Shown piece after piece: positions 37,051 through 47,770 of a stretch of 64,000 bases of DNA. The number at the start of each line of letters is the position of its first letter. Position 1 is the first letter of the stretch. The translations under genes were made by a program, and so were the position numbers. Source of the DNA: an uncultured Draconibacterium sp. (GTDB lineage: Bacteria > Bacteroidota > Bacteroidia > Bacteroidales > Prolixibacteraceae); NCBI RefSeq assembly GCF_963677155.1, contig NZ_OY781884.1, positions 4,088,501 to 4,152,500 of the forward strand, read 5' to 3'. The notes beneath the pieces are model-generated. The model did no database searches, had not been told where the DNA came from, and worked only from the letters and a program-made list of their open reading frames with translations.

Positions 37051-40000
37051 CTAACCGTGGTAATTTTTCGGCGACACACCAAAGTGTTTTTTAAAACTAA
37101 CCGAAAAATGCGATGGTGTGCTAAATCCTGTGATGTCGGCAATTTCCGAAATATTCATATTCCCTTCCAGAATTAGCTCGGCAGCACGGTTTAACTTGTA
37201 GGTTTTAAACAGTATTCCCGGGTTTTCACCGGTCAATCCTTTTACTTTATAGTAGAATTTTGTACGTGAAATTTTCAATACTTCGGTCATCCGGTTGATA
37301 TTCAATTCCGAATTTGAAAGTTCATTCTCCATCAACTTATATAATTCACTCATAAAACTCTTGTCTTGTGGAGTAAGAATATCCTGTTCAATTTTTTCGG
37401 TTTTCGTAACACCTACCAATATGCGCTGTGTCTTTTTTCGGTTACTTAGCTGAGAGTTAATAAGTGCCAGCAAATAATTCGGATCAAAAGGTTTGGTAAC
37501 ATAAGCGTCGGCGCCGCTGTTAAGTCCTTCAACCTGGTTTTCTACGGTGGCTTTTGCCGTAACCAGAACAATTGGAATATGGCAAAACGAAAGACTATCT
37601 TTAACTTTCCGGCTAAATGTAAAACCATCAGTTCCCGGCATTACCACATCGCAAAGAATCAGATCGGGCTCGGTTTCGTTCAGTTCTTTAAACGCCGAAT
37701 CGGCATCAAATTTATAATTAACATCGTAGTAAGGCGATAATAATGCTTTCAGGTAGTGAATAATTTCCGACTCATCATCAATAATCAGCAGCTTTTGTTT
37801 TTGCTTGTTGTCATCAATAGCAAACTCATATTTATATTCTTCTTCAGTCGGTAAGGGGACATATTCATTTTGTTGAGTTTTCGCTTCAGGTTGTCTTTCT
37901 TCGGGAGAATACGCTTGTTTCGATACCGGAAGTACAAATGTAAATGTTGCTCCTCCGTCGTCGTTGTTATCGGCCTTTATAAAACCGTGATGTATTTCAA
38001 CCAAACGACGCGAATAGTAAAGTCCTATACCGGTGCCCCAGTTGTAATATTCTTTAGTTTGATTATTGAGCTGATAATAGCGTTCGAATATTTTTTCCAG
38101 TTTATCTTCAGGAATACCTTTACCTGTGTCGCTAATGGCAACCTTTACCCATTGAGTGCTGGCATCCTGCACTGTTAGCGGGAAAATACCGGCAATTTCT
38201 TCTCGCGAGATAACATCGAATGTGATATTGATTTTACCTTTTGAACCACTGAATTTTATTGCGTTTATGAGGAGGTTCGATACAATTTTTTCCAGTTTAT
38301 CCATATCGAGCCACATCATAAACCGGTCTTCCAAACCATAGGTGTTTATATCAATCTCCTTTTCTTTTGCGTTCAGCTTAAAAATGTCGATGGTACGATT
38401 AAGTTCCGATATAATATCAATGGTTTTTACCTTCAGTTTAAGCGTGTCGTTCTCCAGTTTATTAAAATCCATTAACTGATTTACCAACCGCAGCATTCGG
38501 TTTACACTGCGTTGTACGATGTATATCAGTTGTTTCGATTCTTCTTTCAAATGGTCATCGTTACTCAAAATGGTTATTGGCCCGCTTATCATGGTTAATG
38601 GTGTTCTGAATTCATGAGATAAATTGGAGAAGAAACTCATGTTCATTTTATTCACCTTATGTTCCTGTTCAATTTCTATTTGGGCTTTCAGTGCTTTGTC
38701 TTTATTTGATTTTATACGGCGTTGCATGCGCACAACAAGTACTACAATAAATAAAAACAGGATGGTATAGAGCGATAGGGCCGGCCAGCTCAACCATGGA
38801 GCCGGTTTAATGCGTACAAAAATCTTGTTTTGAGTTTCGTTAATGGTGTTTTCGTTATTAAATATCTTTACGCGAAATGTATATTTCCCGGGCGGCAAGT
38901 TGGAATAATATGCTTGTCGGCTGCTGTTGGCATCTATCCATATATTATCGTAACCGTCCATTTTATAGGCATATTTTACACGTTCGTATTCTCCGTAATC
39001 AATAGCCGAAAACGAAATGGTAAAACTATTCTGGTTGTAATTTAATGTTATATCGGGCTTGTACGACAGGTGTTTATCGATACTTGAGCTTTTGGCCGGC
39101 TGTTCAATTTTGTTGTGTATTTTAAGGTTCTCGAAAACCAGCGGAATATTTTGCTTGTAGTTAATATCAATCGGGTTGAAAAAAGTTAATCCATGCGTTC
39201 CTCCAAAAACCAGCGTATTATCCGAAAGCCGGCAAACGCTTTTTTCGTTAAACTGATTTCCTCCAATTCCGTCGGTGGCATAATAATTAATAAAGTGTTG
39301 GGTAGTCCTATCAAATTTACTTAGCCCAAACAAAGTGCCAATCCATATGTTCCCGGCTACATCTTCAGTAATACCGCTGATATCGGTACAGCCAATTCCA
39401 TTCACCTGTTCAATGGTGTTGTTGCTGGTTGAAAGCCGGTAAACACCATTGCTAATAGTCCCGATCCAAACATCTCCAATAGCATCTTCAAAAAGACACA
39501 CGGGAACAAAAGCTGTTTTTTTATTTAGATATTTGATGGGGATGGAGGTAACTTCTCTCGAATCGGCATCGATTAACTGTAACTCATGATTAAAGGATGC
39601 AACCAAAATATTACCCGACGATAGTGTTAACAAAGCCGGGGTAAAATTGTATTCTTTTCCATATAAGTGAAATGGCTCGAATTCCTCTTTGCCTTTGTTT
39701 AGAACAAAAATGGATTGATCCTTTCCGCCCAGCCAGATAGCACCTTTTGCATCTTCGGTAATCGATATTAATCCCGTAGGGAAATAGTAATGTTTTTTTC
39801 GCACCAGCTTTCCTTTTTCTAGGCGCATTTTAAGCAACATCCAGTCTGATAGTACCCAAATGGTATTGTCGCTGCCAATATAAATGCTACTGGCAGTATG
39901 TTGAAACGAATCCCAGAATGCATACAATTCCTGGTTGGAGAAATGGTGGATTTCGTTGTTGTCGTTGCGGTACAACATTATACCGTCTGAACGGGTAACA

Positions 40001-41076
40001 ATCCATAAGTTTTTGTCGTGGTCGGAAGCCACAGAAAGAACAGACTTGCCTTTTAACTTCGATTGTAAAAACTGGTTGTTGTTAAATCGTTCTTTATAGT
40101 GGTATATCACTTTATAGCCCTGATCGAAAGATCCTATCCACAGGTTTTTTTGCGAATCGGTAAAAAACGAAGTGATATCGAAGTCTGGAACGATAAAAGG
40201 GAACCCGCTTTCTGATTGATGGACAATGGTTTCGGAGAATTTATTGTAGATGAAAACTCCGTCTTTTTGGGTTTGAATTAATACCGACGAATTATTGTAC
40301 GGATGCATACGGTAAATAATGGCATTTTTTAAAACCGGATGTTGAGCAATGGCATGCGGAACTTGCTCATATTTTCCTGTTCGGGTATCATAAATCTCTA
40401 AATCTCGCCACGAAGCAAGCCATAGTTTTCCATTCTCATCGAGGTACGAAAACGTAGTGTACTTCTCGCGTTTTAACTCTTGTTTTAGCTCGTAGTTATG
40501 GCTGTTATAGCATTTTACATGCCATGGAGTAACAACCCAAATATTATTTGATTTGTCTACAAAACAAGAGGTTCCAAAATTCTGATGATCCAAATCCCTG
40601 ATCACCGGCTCAAACTTATTCAGCTCTTCGTTGTAAACACATAGCTCAAAATTCAGGTTTAAAAAGAGCTTCCCATCATTGTCTTCAAAAAAATAGATGG
40701 AATTTTTACTTGTACTTTCAATCGGAATACGGTCAAAACAGTCTTGCTCGTTGTATCTGCAAGCACCATCTACAGTTGCTATCCATAGTCGTTTTTTCGA
40801 GTCGGTATAAATTTGGAGTATTCGGTTGTTCGAAATGCTTAATGAATCATCGGTACTGAAATATTGATGATACTCGTTAATATTGTATTTGTTGAGTCCC
40901 CGAATTGTGGCAATCCAGATATGCCCGAATGCATCTTCAGCAAATGAGGTCACCTGCTGATTAGATATTTCGTTTGATACAATGAAACTCTTTTCAGTTT
41001 GGTTAAGCACAGTTGAATTTCCCCAAACAAGAACCGATATAAAAATACTAAGTATAAAAAAGCTTGTTTTTTTCAT
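37051..41076 (-). CDS. Hybrid two-component system sensor/regulator (HTCS)
   Basis: The frame opens at 41118, but the ATG at 41076 begins a signal/anchor (MKKTSFFILSIFISVLVWG), giving 1341 residues. The order is: periplasmic two-propeller sensor with Reg_prop repeats (about 30-680, for example FGHIWIATIRGLNKYN, GDVWIGTISNGVYRL), Y_Y_Y domain (about 690-755), one transmembrane helix (about 770-790), HisKA with His821 in NLSHEFRTPL, HATPase_c, receiver with Asp1143 in LILCDVVMPG, and an AraC-type helix-turn-helix at the end (FSTPSHFSVSFKKHFGVSPKNYHG). HTCS proteins bind a specific oligosaccharide in the periplasm and activate the adjacent locus. It is divergent from the esterase/SusCD genes, which are its probable targets. 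Confidence 0.96.
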   Translation of the reverse strand: MKKTSFFILSIFISVLVWGNSTVLNQTEKSFIVSNEISNQQVTSFAEDAFGHIWIATIRGLNKYNINEYHQYFSTDDSLSISNNRILQIYTDSKKRLWIATVDGACRYNEQDCFDRIPIESTSKNSIYFFEDNDGKLFLNLNFELCVYNEELNKFEPVIRDLDHQNFGTSCFVDKSNNIWVVTPWHVKCYNSHNYELKQELKREKYTTFSYLDENGKLWLASWRDLEIYDTRTGKYEQVPHAIAQHPVLKNAIIYRMHPYNNSSVLIQTQKDGVFIYNKFSETIVHQSESGFPFIVPDFDITSFFTDSQKNLWIGSFDQGYKVIYHYKERFNNNQFLQSKLKGKSVLSVASDHDKNLWIVTRSDGIMLYRNDNNEIHHFSNQELYAFWDSFQHTASSIYIGSDNTIWVLSDWMLLKMRLEKGKLVRKKHYYFPTGLISITEDAKGAIWLGGKDQSIFVLNKGKEEFEPFHLYGKEYNFTPALLTLSSGNILVASFNHELQLIDADSREVTSIPIKYLNKKTAFVPVCLFEDAIGDVWIGTISNGVYRLSTSNNTIEQVNGIGCTDISGITEDVAGNIWIGTLFGLSKFDRTTQHFINYYATDGIGGNQFNEKSVCRLSDNTLVFGGTHGLTFFNPIDINYKQNIPLVFENLKIHNKIEQPAKSSSIDKHLSYKPDITLNYNQNSFTISFSAIDYGEYERVKYAYKMDGYDNIWIDANSSRQAYYSNLPPGKYTFRVKIFNNENTINETQNKIFVRIKPAPWLSWPALSLYTILFLFIVVLVVRMQRRIKSNKDKALKAQIEIEQEHKVNKMNMSFFSNLSHEFRTPLTMISGPITILSNDDHLKEESKQLIYIVQRSVNRMLRLVNQLMDFNKLENDTLKLKVKTIDIISELNRTIDIFKLNAKEKEIDINTYGLEDRFMMWLDMDKLEKIVSNLLINAIKFSGSKGKINITFDVISREEIAGIFPLTVQDASTQWVKVAISDTGKGIPEDKLEKIFERYYQLNNQTKEYYNWGTGIGLYYSRRLVEIHHGFIKADNNDDGGATFTFVLPVSKQAYSPEERQPEAKTQQNEYVPLPTEEEYKYEFAIDDNKQKQKLLIIDDESEIIHYLKALLSPYYDVNYKFDADSAFKELNETEPDLILCDVVMPGTDGFTFSRKVKDSLSFCHIPIVLVTAKATVENQVEGLNSGADAYVTKPFDPNYLLALINSQLSNRKKTQRILVGVTKTEKIEQDILTPQDKSFMSELYKLMENELSNSELNINRMTEVLKISRTKFYYKVKGLTGENPGILFKTYKLNRAAELILEGNMNISEIADITGFSTPSHFSVSFKKHFGVSPKNYHG

Positions 41077-41261
41077 TCGAATACAATCTGGAGCATCAAA
41101 AATAGCAATAATCGTCATCTGCTTTCCTGTTTTATGCTTAATGATGCCGGGATTGAATAAATAGATAAGAATTTGAACAAATAGAAAAGTAGAATTGAAC
41201 AGATATTAAAGCACTTCGGACAAAATGGAAAATGGCTTACATCGGTAATGGCTAGCATTGT

Positions 41262-41283
41262 AACGTCAAATTTTAACGACGTT
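41262..41283 (+). promoter_or_regulatory. Inverted repeat and candidate promoter between HTCS and esterase genes
   Basis: AACGTC (41262-41267) and GACGTT (41278-41283) form a dyad with a 10-base spacer, just before the esterase start. TAGCATTG (41253-41260) is one mismatch from TAnnTTTG. The site could be an HTCS operator or a leader hairpin. The TTG that opens the longest esterase frame lies inside it, favouring the ATG at 41297. Confidence 0.35.
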
Positions 41284-41296
41284 GAACCAATTACTT

Positions 41297-42946
41297 ATGA
41301 AGCCAATAAAACTTATTATTCTAACTTTTTTAGTTCTGATTTTTGGGGCATGTACTACGCCCGAGGATAATACGCAAGCCACATGTAATAGTCATGAAAT
41401 TGTGACATCTACCAATTCCTCCGTTGTTTCAACCGAAGCAGGTGAGGTGGCCGGATATATTGAAAATGGTATTTATACATATAAGGGAATTCCTTATGCC
41501 GAAGCCGACCGTTTTATGCCACCACATTCTCCTGCTCCATGGAAAGGAATAAGAAGCAGCCGCGCTTATGGTCCGGTTTGCCCACAAGGAAAAAGAACGG
41601 GGTGGTATTCGGATGAACAGGCTTTTGCTTTTGACTGGGATGATGGTTATGCCGACGAGAACTGCCTTCGTGTAAATATCTGGACACAGGGAATTAACGA
41701 CAAGAAAAAACGCCCGGTAATGGTTTGGTTACATGGTGGTGGCTATTCTGCCGGATCGGGGCAGGAGCTTCCGGCATACGACGGAGCAGCACTGTGTAAA
41801 AAAGGAGATGTAGTTCTGGTTTCGTTGAATCACCGTTTAAATGTGCTGGGTTTTCTTGATCTGTCTGCTTTTGGCGAGAAATATGCAAAATCAGGAAATG
41901 TTGGTTTGCTCGATCTTGTAGAAGCCTTAAAATGGGTGAAGAACAATATTGAACAATTTGGTGGCGATCCGCAGAATGTTACCATTTTCGGTCAATCGGG
42001 CGGAGGAGGAAAAGTTAGTACATTAATGGCTACCCCGGCTGCCGCTGGTTTATTTGATAAGGCAATTGTACAAAGCGGTTCCTTGTTAAATGTCATGCAG
42101 CCTAAATATTCCAGAAAAATCGGGTTGACTACTTTGCATGAGCTTGGTTTAAAACCATCGCAAATTGATGAGTTGGCAAAAGTCCCTTATGAAAAGTTAC
42201 TTGAAGCAGCAAACAAGGCGGTTTTAAAGATAAGGAAAGAAGCCGGAACTGAAGGTCTTGACGCCTTACTTTTTGGATGGGAGCCAACGGTTGATGGAAA
42301 TGTATTGCCCTGGCAGCCTGCTGATGTAAAGGCTATTGAACTATCCAAAGGAATTCCTCTGCTGGAGGGAACAACCTTACATGAGTTTACGGCAAGTGCC
42401 TACAATCCTGCATTGCGAAATATTGATCAGGAAGGAGCAGTAAACGAACTTAAAAAACGATATGGTGAGAAAACGCATGAATTCTTATCCGTTTTTAAAA
42501 AGGCCTATCCAAATTATCAACCAAAGGATTTACTTGATGTCGATTTTCTTTTCCGACCGAAGGTGTTAGAACAGGCGTCACTGCGATGCAATAAGCAGGG
42601 GGCACCTGTATATACTTACCTGTTCACCTGGGAGTCGCCGGTGTTGGATGGAATGTTCCGTTCAACGCATTGTATGGAATTGCCTTTTGTTTTCAATAAT
42701 ATTTCGCGCTGTAAACCATTAACGGGTGGAGAACCCGAAGCTTATAAGTTGGCTGAAAAAATGAGTTCGGCCTGGATCAGCTTTGCAAAAACCGGAAACC
42801 CGAATACCGGGAAGTTGCCAACCTGGAAGCCCTACTCAATTCAGGAAGGAGCAACAATGCTTTTTAACAATAATTGTGAGGTGGTCTACAATCATGATAA
42901 AGAACTTGTGGAGTTGGTAAACTCATTCCCAAAGACATTGAATTAA
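41297..42946 (+). CDS. Carboxylesterase type B, lipoprotein
   Basis: 549 residues from the ATG at 41297, which starts a lipoprotein signal (MKPIKLIILTFLVLIFGAC). The type B carboxylesterase fold is clear: YKGIPYAEADRFMPP, DENCLRVNIWT, VWLHGGGYSAGSG (oxyanion hole), the nucleophile Ser234 in FGQSGGGG, a probable acidic residue in LEGTTLHEFTA and the catalytic His in THCMELPFVF. The family hydrolyses carboxylic esters, including acetyl and aromatic esters. It is the first gene of the cluster divergent from the HTCS and lies 52 bases before a SusC gene. I infer removal of acyl groups from the imported glycan. Confidence 0.92.
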   Translation: MKPIKLIILTFLVLIFGACTTPEDNTQATCNSHEIVTSTNSSVVSTEAGEVAGYIENGIYTYKGIPYAEADRFMPPHSPAPWKGIRSSRAYGPVCPQGKRTGWYSDEQAFAFDWDDGYADENCLRVNIWTQGINDKKKRPVMVWLHGGGYSAGSGQELPAYDGAALCKKGDVVLVSLNHRLNVLGFLDLSAFGEKYAKSGNVGLLDLVEALKWVKNNIEQFGGDPQNVTIFGQSGGGGKVSTLMATPAAAGLFDKAIVQSGSLLNVMQPKYSRKIGLTTLHELGLKPSQIDELAKVPYEKLLEAANKAVLKIRKEAGTEGLDALLFGWEPTVDGNVLPWQPADVKAIELSKGIPLLEGTTLHEFTASAYNPALRNIDQEGAVNELKKRYGEKTHEFLSVFKKAYPNYQPKDLLDVDFLFRPKVLEQASLRCNKQGAPVYTYLFTWESPVLDGMFRSTHCMELPFVFNNISRCKPLTGGEPEAYKLAEKMSSAWISFAKTGNPNTGKLPTWKPYSIQEGATMLFNNNCEVVYNHDKELVELVNSFPKTLN

Positions 42947-42998
42947 TAAAAGAAACTAAACAATCTATTCAAATTTAATAGTAACTAAAATTTTAATT

Positions 42999-45900
42999 AT
43001 GAGGAATTACAACGTAAGTCCGGTGCGATATTTAATGAAATCGTATCGGCTTTTATCAAAAATGCTCATTGTTGGTTTTTTAATGATTTCAACATTAGCA
43101 TTTTCGCAAACCAATATTGAAGTAACAGGAACTGTCTCGGATAGTGGCGGGGAGCTGTTACCCGGAGTTACGGTGGTTGTACAGGGCACAACAAACGGAA
43201 CAATTACCGACATTGATGGAAACTATGCACTTAAAAATGTGCCTTCGGATGCAACTTTGCAGTTTTCGTTTATCGGAATGAAATCGACAGCAGTTGCAGT
43301 TGGTGGTCAAACTATTATTAATGTAACATTGGAAAGTGCAAATATTGCTCTTGACGAAGTGATTGCTATTGGTTACGGTGTTCAGAAAAAAAGCTCAGTT
43401 ACTGGTGCTATTTCGCAGGTAAAGGCGGAAGATATGGAGAACCGTACCATTACAAATCCACTTCAGGCAATAGCCGGTAAAACGGCAGGAACACAGGTTT
43501 ATTCGAACTCGGCATCGCCGGGTAGTTCTCCAACTATCCGAATCAGGGGTATTAACTCTAACAACTCAATCTCTCCATTGTATGTGGTTGACGGACGTAT
43601 TGCCTCCTCAATTGCAGGTATCGAGCCTAACGATATCGAGAGCATGGAAATTTTGAAAGATGCTGCATCGGCAGCCATTTATGGTGCCCAAGCCGGTAAC
43701 GGGGTTGTATTAATAACCACGAAAAAAGGTAAAAAGGGGATAGGTACACTTTCTTACGATTTTCAATATACCATACAACGTTTAGGCAAAACTCCCCAGG
43801 TAATGAACTCGGAACAATTTATCGATTACTGGACTGAAGCCGGTAAATTTAATATGGATCGCGTTTACCAATATTGGGATTTTGAGCAAAATACCAATTG
43901 GGTGAACGAGATTTTTGAGTCGTCGGTAATGCAGCGTCACAATATCAGTTTCCAGGGAGGAAATGAAAAAGGAAGTTACTATTTGTCGGGCAGTATATTG
44001 GATAACGACGGTATGGTAGTTGGCGATGCCGACACCTACAAACGCTATACCGGCATGATAAATAGCAACTACAACATTAAGCCCTGGTTAGAAGTTGGAA
44101 CGAACAATCAGTTGGAATACTACGAAAGAAGATCGGTTTCTGAAGGATCAGAATACGGTTCGCTTATTCTGAGTACGTTACAGCTCGATCCGATGACGGC
44201 AGTAACCTACACCGAAGATAATATGCCGGACAATATGGCATCTGCCCTGGCCAACTACAGAGCTACTGGTGTTGGCGAGCTGTTGAGCGATGGAAACGGT
44301 AACTACTACAGCGTTTCTCCATTTCTTACCAGCGAAAATCTCAATCCGCTAATTATGCGTGATAACGCCTATTCAAGGAACTCTGGTTTTAATATTAACG
44401 GAACAGCCTTTTTAAACCTGAAACCAATTAAAGGGCTTGTTGCCACAACGCGTTTTTCGTACCTGCTTAGTGCAGCTGAAAGTTATGGTTATGCTCAGGA
44501 TTATTATGCCAACTCTATGTCGTATAAGAACTTTATGGAGTTAAACGCATCCAGTTCGAATAACATTCGGATTCAGTGGGAAAACTTTGCCACTTACAAC
44601 CGTTCGTTCGACAAACACAACCTAACTGCAATGATAGGTACATCGTTTACAAAAATCCGTTCATTTGGCGTTTCCGGAAGTAAAGAAGGTACAGAGGATG
44701 ATTTTGGTGTACAACGAGACGATCCGCGTTACTATTATTTTGCTTATGCTACTTCAGAAGCCATCAAAGATGTTTCGGGCGGAGAACCTATTTTGCGCAC
44801 TCAAAACGCTTATTTTGGTCGTTTCGGATATAACTACGACGAAAAGTACCTGGCCGAAATTGTAATGCGTACCGATGCTTTCGACTCGGCTTACCTACCG
44901 TTCGACAACCGTTGGGGCTACTTTCCCGGAGGATCTTTTGGCTGGGTAGTTTCTAAAGAATCGTTTATGCAGGATACTTCATCCTGGATCGACTTTTTGA
45001 AATTGCGTGCCAGTTGGGGACAAAACGGTTCATTGGCAGGCCTAGGTAGTTACGCCTACCGCACTGCTGTTACAAGCACAGGCAGTTATCCGTTTAGCAC
45101 TTCGCCGATATACAGTATAGGTTACAAACCGTCAACAACTGGTAACCAGGAATTAAAATGGGAAACCAACGAACAAACCGACATAGGTATTGATGCCCGA
45201 TTCCTGAAAAGCAAGTTATCTATGACTTTCGACTATTTCGTTAAAAAAACCAAGGACTTGATTGTAACCGGAGTTACCCCTTCTACCATTGTGGGTAACA
45301 CTGCATCGCCTATTAATGCGGGTAATATCGAAAACACCGGTTTTGAATTTGAAATTGGATGGAAAGACATGAAAGGCGATTTTGCCTACGATGTGAGGGG
45401 AAATATCTCGTCAATTAAAAATAAAGTAACCAATATTCACGAATCGCTGGATTATATCCCCGGAGCAGATTTCCATACTATCAAGGGGATTACCCGTTTT
45501 GAAGTAGGGAAACCAGCCTGGTATTTTTATGGTTACGAGTTTAAAGGTATTGATGCAGCTACGGGAGATCCTGTTTTTGTTGATCAGAATTCGGATGACA
45601 TCATTAACGATGGTGATAAAATTGACCTGGGAAAAGGGATACCTGATTTGACTTACGGTATTACGTTAAATGCAGCTTATAAAGGTTTCGATGCAATCGT
45701 ATTTGGTCAGGGATCGTATGGAAATGATATTTACTCGTGTCTGAACCGTACTGATTATGCCGTAAACAGCTTAACCTATTTTACCGAAAACAGATGGACT
45801 GCTGATAACCCAAATGGAATAAGACCCCGTGCAGGAGCTAATGATATGGACAAATATTATACTTCGTCGGCTGCGGTTTTCGATGGTTCATATTTCAAGA

Positions 45901-46145
45901 TTAAACAAATTCAATTGGGTTACACGCTTCCTGATGCAGTGCTTAATAAAATTGGTATTAAAAAGCTGAGGGTTTATGCATCGCTTGAAGATTACTTCAC
46001 ATTTACAAAATATAAAGGCTTTGACCCTGAAATTACTGGTTTTAGAGATTCAGACGGGAACTTTCTGGGGAACTCTATAGGAGTTGATAAAGGAAGTTAT
46101 CCGAACTCAAAGAAAGTCATCTTTGGCTTTAATGTGTCATTCTAA
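42999..46145 (+). CDS. SusC-family TonB-dependent receptor (no STN domain)
   Basis: 1048 residues. The signal ends LAFSQ. The carboxypeptidase-regulatory-like domain is near 45-125 (GTVSDSGGELLPGVTVVVQG) and the plug near 130-240 (EVIAIGYGVQKKSSVTGAI, GINSNNSISPLYVVDGRI, ILKDAASAAIYGAQAGNGV). The barrel follows, ending in GFNVSF. There is no STN domain, in contrast to the receptor at 27 kb, which agrees with control by the HTCS and not by an ECF sigma factor. The partner SusD starts 23 bases downstream. It should import the oligosaccharide processed by the neighbouring esterases and GH3. Confidence 0.96.
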   Translation: MRNYNVSPVRYLMKSYRLLSKMLIVGFLMISTLAFSQTNIEVTGTVSDSGGELLPGVTVVVQGTTNGTITDIDGNYALKNVPSDATLQFSFIGMKSTAVAVGGQTIINVTLESANIALDEVIAIGYGVQKKSSVTGAISQVKAEDMENRTITNPLQAIAGKTAGTQVYSNSASPGSSPTIRIRGINSNNSISPLYVVDGRIASSIAGIEPNDIESMEILKDAASAAIYGAQAGNGVVLITTKKGKKGIGTLSYDFQYTIQRLGKTPQVMNSEQFIDYWTEAGKFNMDRVYQYWDFEQNTNWVNEIFESSVMQRHNISFQGGNEKGSYYLSGSILDNDGMVVGDADTYKRYTGMINSNYNIKPWLEVGTNNQLEYYERRSVSEGSEYGSLILSTLQLDPMTAVTYTEDNMPDNMASALANYRATGVGELLSDGNGNYYSVSPFLTSENLNPLIMRDNAYSRNSGFNINGTAFLNLKPIKGLVATTRFSYLLSAAESYGYAQDYYANSMSYKNFMELNASSSNNIRIQWENFATYNRSFDKHNLTAMIGTSFTKIRSFGVSGSKEGTEDDFGVQRDDPRYYYFAYATSEAIKDVSGGEPILRTQNAYFGRFGYNYDEKYLAEIVMRTDAFDSAYLPFDNRWGYFPGGSFGWVVSKESFMQDTSSWIDFLKLRASWGQNGSLAGLGSYAYRTAVTSTGSYPFSTSPIYSIGYKPSTTGNQELKWETNEQTDIGIDARFLKSKLSMTFDYFVKKTKDLIVTGVTPSTIVGNTASPINAGNIENTGFEFEIGWKDMKGDFAYDVRGNISSIKNKVTNIHESLDYIPGADFHTIKGITRFEVGKPAWYFYGYEFKGIDAATGDPVFVDQNSDDIINDGDKIDLGKGIPDLTYGITLNAAYKGFDAIVFGQGSYGNDIYSCLNRTDYAVNSLTYFTENRWTADNPNGIRPRAGANDMDKYYTSSAAVFDGSYFKIKQIQLGYTLPDAVLNKIGIKKLRVYASLEDYFTFTKYKGFDPEITGFRDSDGNFLGNSIGVDKGSYPNSKKVIFGFNVSF

Positions 46146-46168
46146 TCTTAACAAATAATTCTAACAAA

Positions 46169-47728
46169 ATGAAAAGAATAACATTAATATATTTAGCCGC
46201 CATAGCAATGGTTCTCACCATGTTCTCGTGCGAAGATGAATTGGATATAGTGCAAAAAGGTGCTGTTAGTTTAGAAGAATATTATGGTAGCGACGAAAGT
46301 GCAGAAGGAGCAGTAACTGCAATTTACGGCGAATTGCGTGAAATGATGTACAATTACAAATTTCTGAAAAACATTTGTTCCGACGATATTTGGGCAGGTG
46401 GTGCCGACCGTGGCGACAACAACGACCTGGAAAAAATGAACGAATTTACCTTTAGTGCCGAACACGCTTTTCTTTCGGGATGTTTCCAGAGCTATTACAA
46501 TATTATCTACAATGCCAATATTGTAATGAAATATATGCAACCCGATTCTGAGGTTAAAAAGCAAATGCTTGCTGAGGCAAAAGTATTTCGTGCCCTGGCT
46601 TATATCGATCTCATTTCGATGTGGGGAACGCCTCCTTTGGTAGATCATCCGTTGGAGCCATCGGAATATCAAATGGCAAACGGAGATCCGGCACAATTAT
46701 GGGCGTTGGTTGAAACCGATTTAACTGAAGCTATTGCCTCGGGGAGTTTGATCGAGAAATCGGGCGTAAATGATAATTCGGTTTACCGTGTTACCAAACA
46801 ATTTGCACAAACCTTATTGGGGAAAGCCTATTTGTACCAAGGGAAAAATTCGGAATCGGCTGCAGCTTTCGAGTTGGTAATCAGTTCAAATCTTTACGAT
46901 TTATATGAGGGTGAATATGATGATATTTTTGCTTTCTCGAATAAGAATAATTGCGAATCGATGTTTGAGGTGAACCGTGTTGTAGATGCAAATAACGTTT
47001 GGGATAACTTCGATTTTTGGCATTTAATGATTCACTTCCGAACTGACCGTTTTACAGCTAGACCGGTTACGGCTTTGGGATTATCAGATTTGGGCTGGGG
47101 ATTTTGTTTACCACAAAAAGACTTATACGATGCATTTGTTGCTGAAGAAGGTGAGGATGGATATCGTTTAAACCGTACGATGAAAACCTATGAGCAAATT
47201 CAGGAAATGGGGGCCAGTATGGATCCCGGAAAAACAATTATTGCGGAAGGCTATTTTTTCTGGAAAACAAGAATAACCAAAGATGCAGTGCCGGCAGCAG
47301 GATCTAACTTCACCTGGGATCACAACGTGCGTATTATGCGTTATGCCGATGTGCTTTTAATGGCTGCAGAAGCCAACTTGCTGGCAGGTAACCAGGACAA
47401 AGCCGATACTTACCTGAACAAGGTTCGTTCGCGCGCTAAATTAGGCAATAAAACTGCAACAATGGAGGCCATTAAAACAGAGCGTAGGCTTGAATTGTGT
47501 TTCGAGGATGTTCGCTATCAGGATTTAATTCGCTGGGGTGATGCAGCATCAGTACTGTCAGGCCAGGGAAAAGAGTATCCGGTTATGACTTCAAACGGCG
47601 CTGTAACTTTTAAATCAACCGGAAACAGCGAAGGAAAATACGGATTTCAGGAACGAAATACCTTGTTCCCATTTCCATCAACCGAGATTCAGTTAAACAA
47701 AAATATTGTTCAAAATCCGGGTTGGTAA
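46169..47728 (+). CDS. SusD/RagB-family lipoprotein
   Basis: 519 residues. The signal ends LTMFSC and is followed by EDELDIVQKGAVSLEEYYGSD. Family features include LAEAKVFRALAYIDLISMWG, the VTKQFAQTLLGKAYLYQG helix, the late IKTERRLELCFEDVRYQDLIRWGD and the canonical end FPFPSTEIQLNKNIVQNPGW. It forms the surface lid of the SusC encoded just upstream. The next gene, 42 bases on, is an accessory surface lipoprotein. Confidence 0.95.
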   Translation: MKRITLIYLAAIAMVLTMFSCEDELDIVQKGAVSLEEYYGSDESAEGAVTAIYGELREMMYNYKFLKNICSDDIWAGGADRGDNNDLEKMNEFTFSAEHAFLSGCFQSYYNIIYNANIVMKYMQPDSEVKKQMLAEAKVFRALAYIDLISMWGTPPLVDHPLEPSEYQMANGDPAQLWALVETDLTEAIASGSLIEKSGVNDNSVYRVTKQFAQTLLGKAYLYQGKNSESAAAFELVISSNLYDLYEGEYDDIFAFSNKNNCESMFEVNRVVDANNVWDNFDFWHLMIHFRTDRFTARPVTALGLSDLGWGFCLPQKDLYDAFVAEEGEDGYRLNRTMKTYEQIQEMGASMDPGKTIIAEGYFFWKTRITKDAVPAAGSNFTWDHNVRIMRYADVLLMAAEANLLAGNQDKADTYLNKVRSRAKLGNKTATMEAIKTERRLELCFEDVRYQDLIRWGDAASVLSGQGKEYPVMTSNGAVTFKSTGNSEGKYGFQERNTLFPFPSTEIQLNKNIVQNPGW

Positions 47729-47770
47729 TTATAGCGGTTTACAGAACTAAAAAAATAAAAAATAAATCAT

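Noticed and set aside
37870-38178. Plus-strand frame opposite the HTCS kinase region
   Set aside because: The HTCS kinase and receiver domains are intact on the minus strand here; the plus-strand product has no supporting feature.
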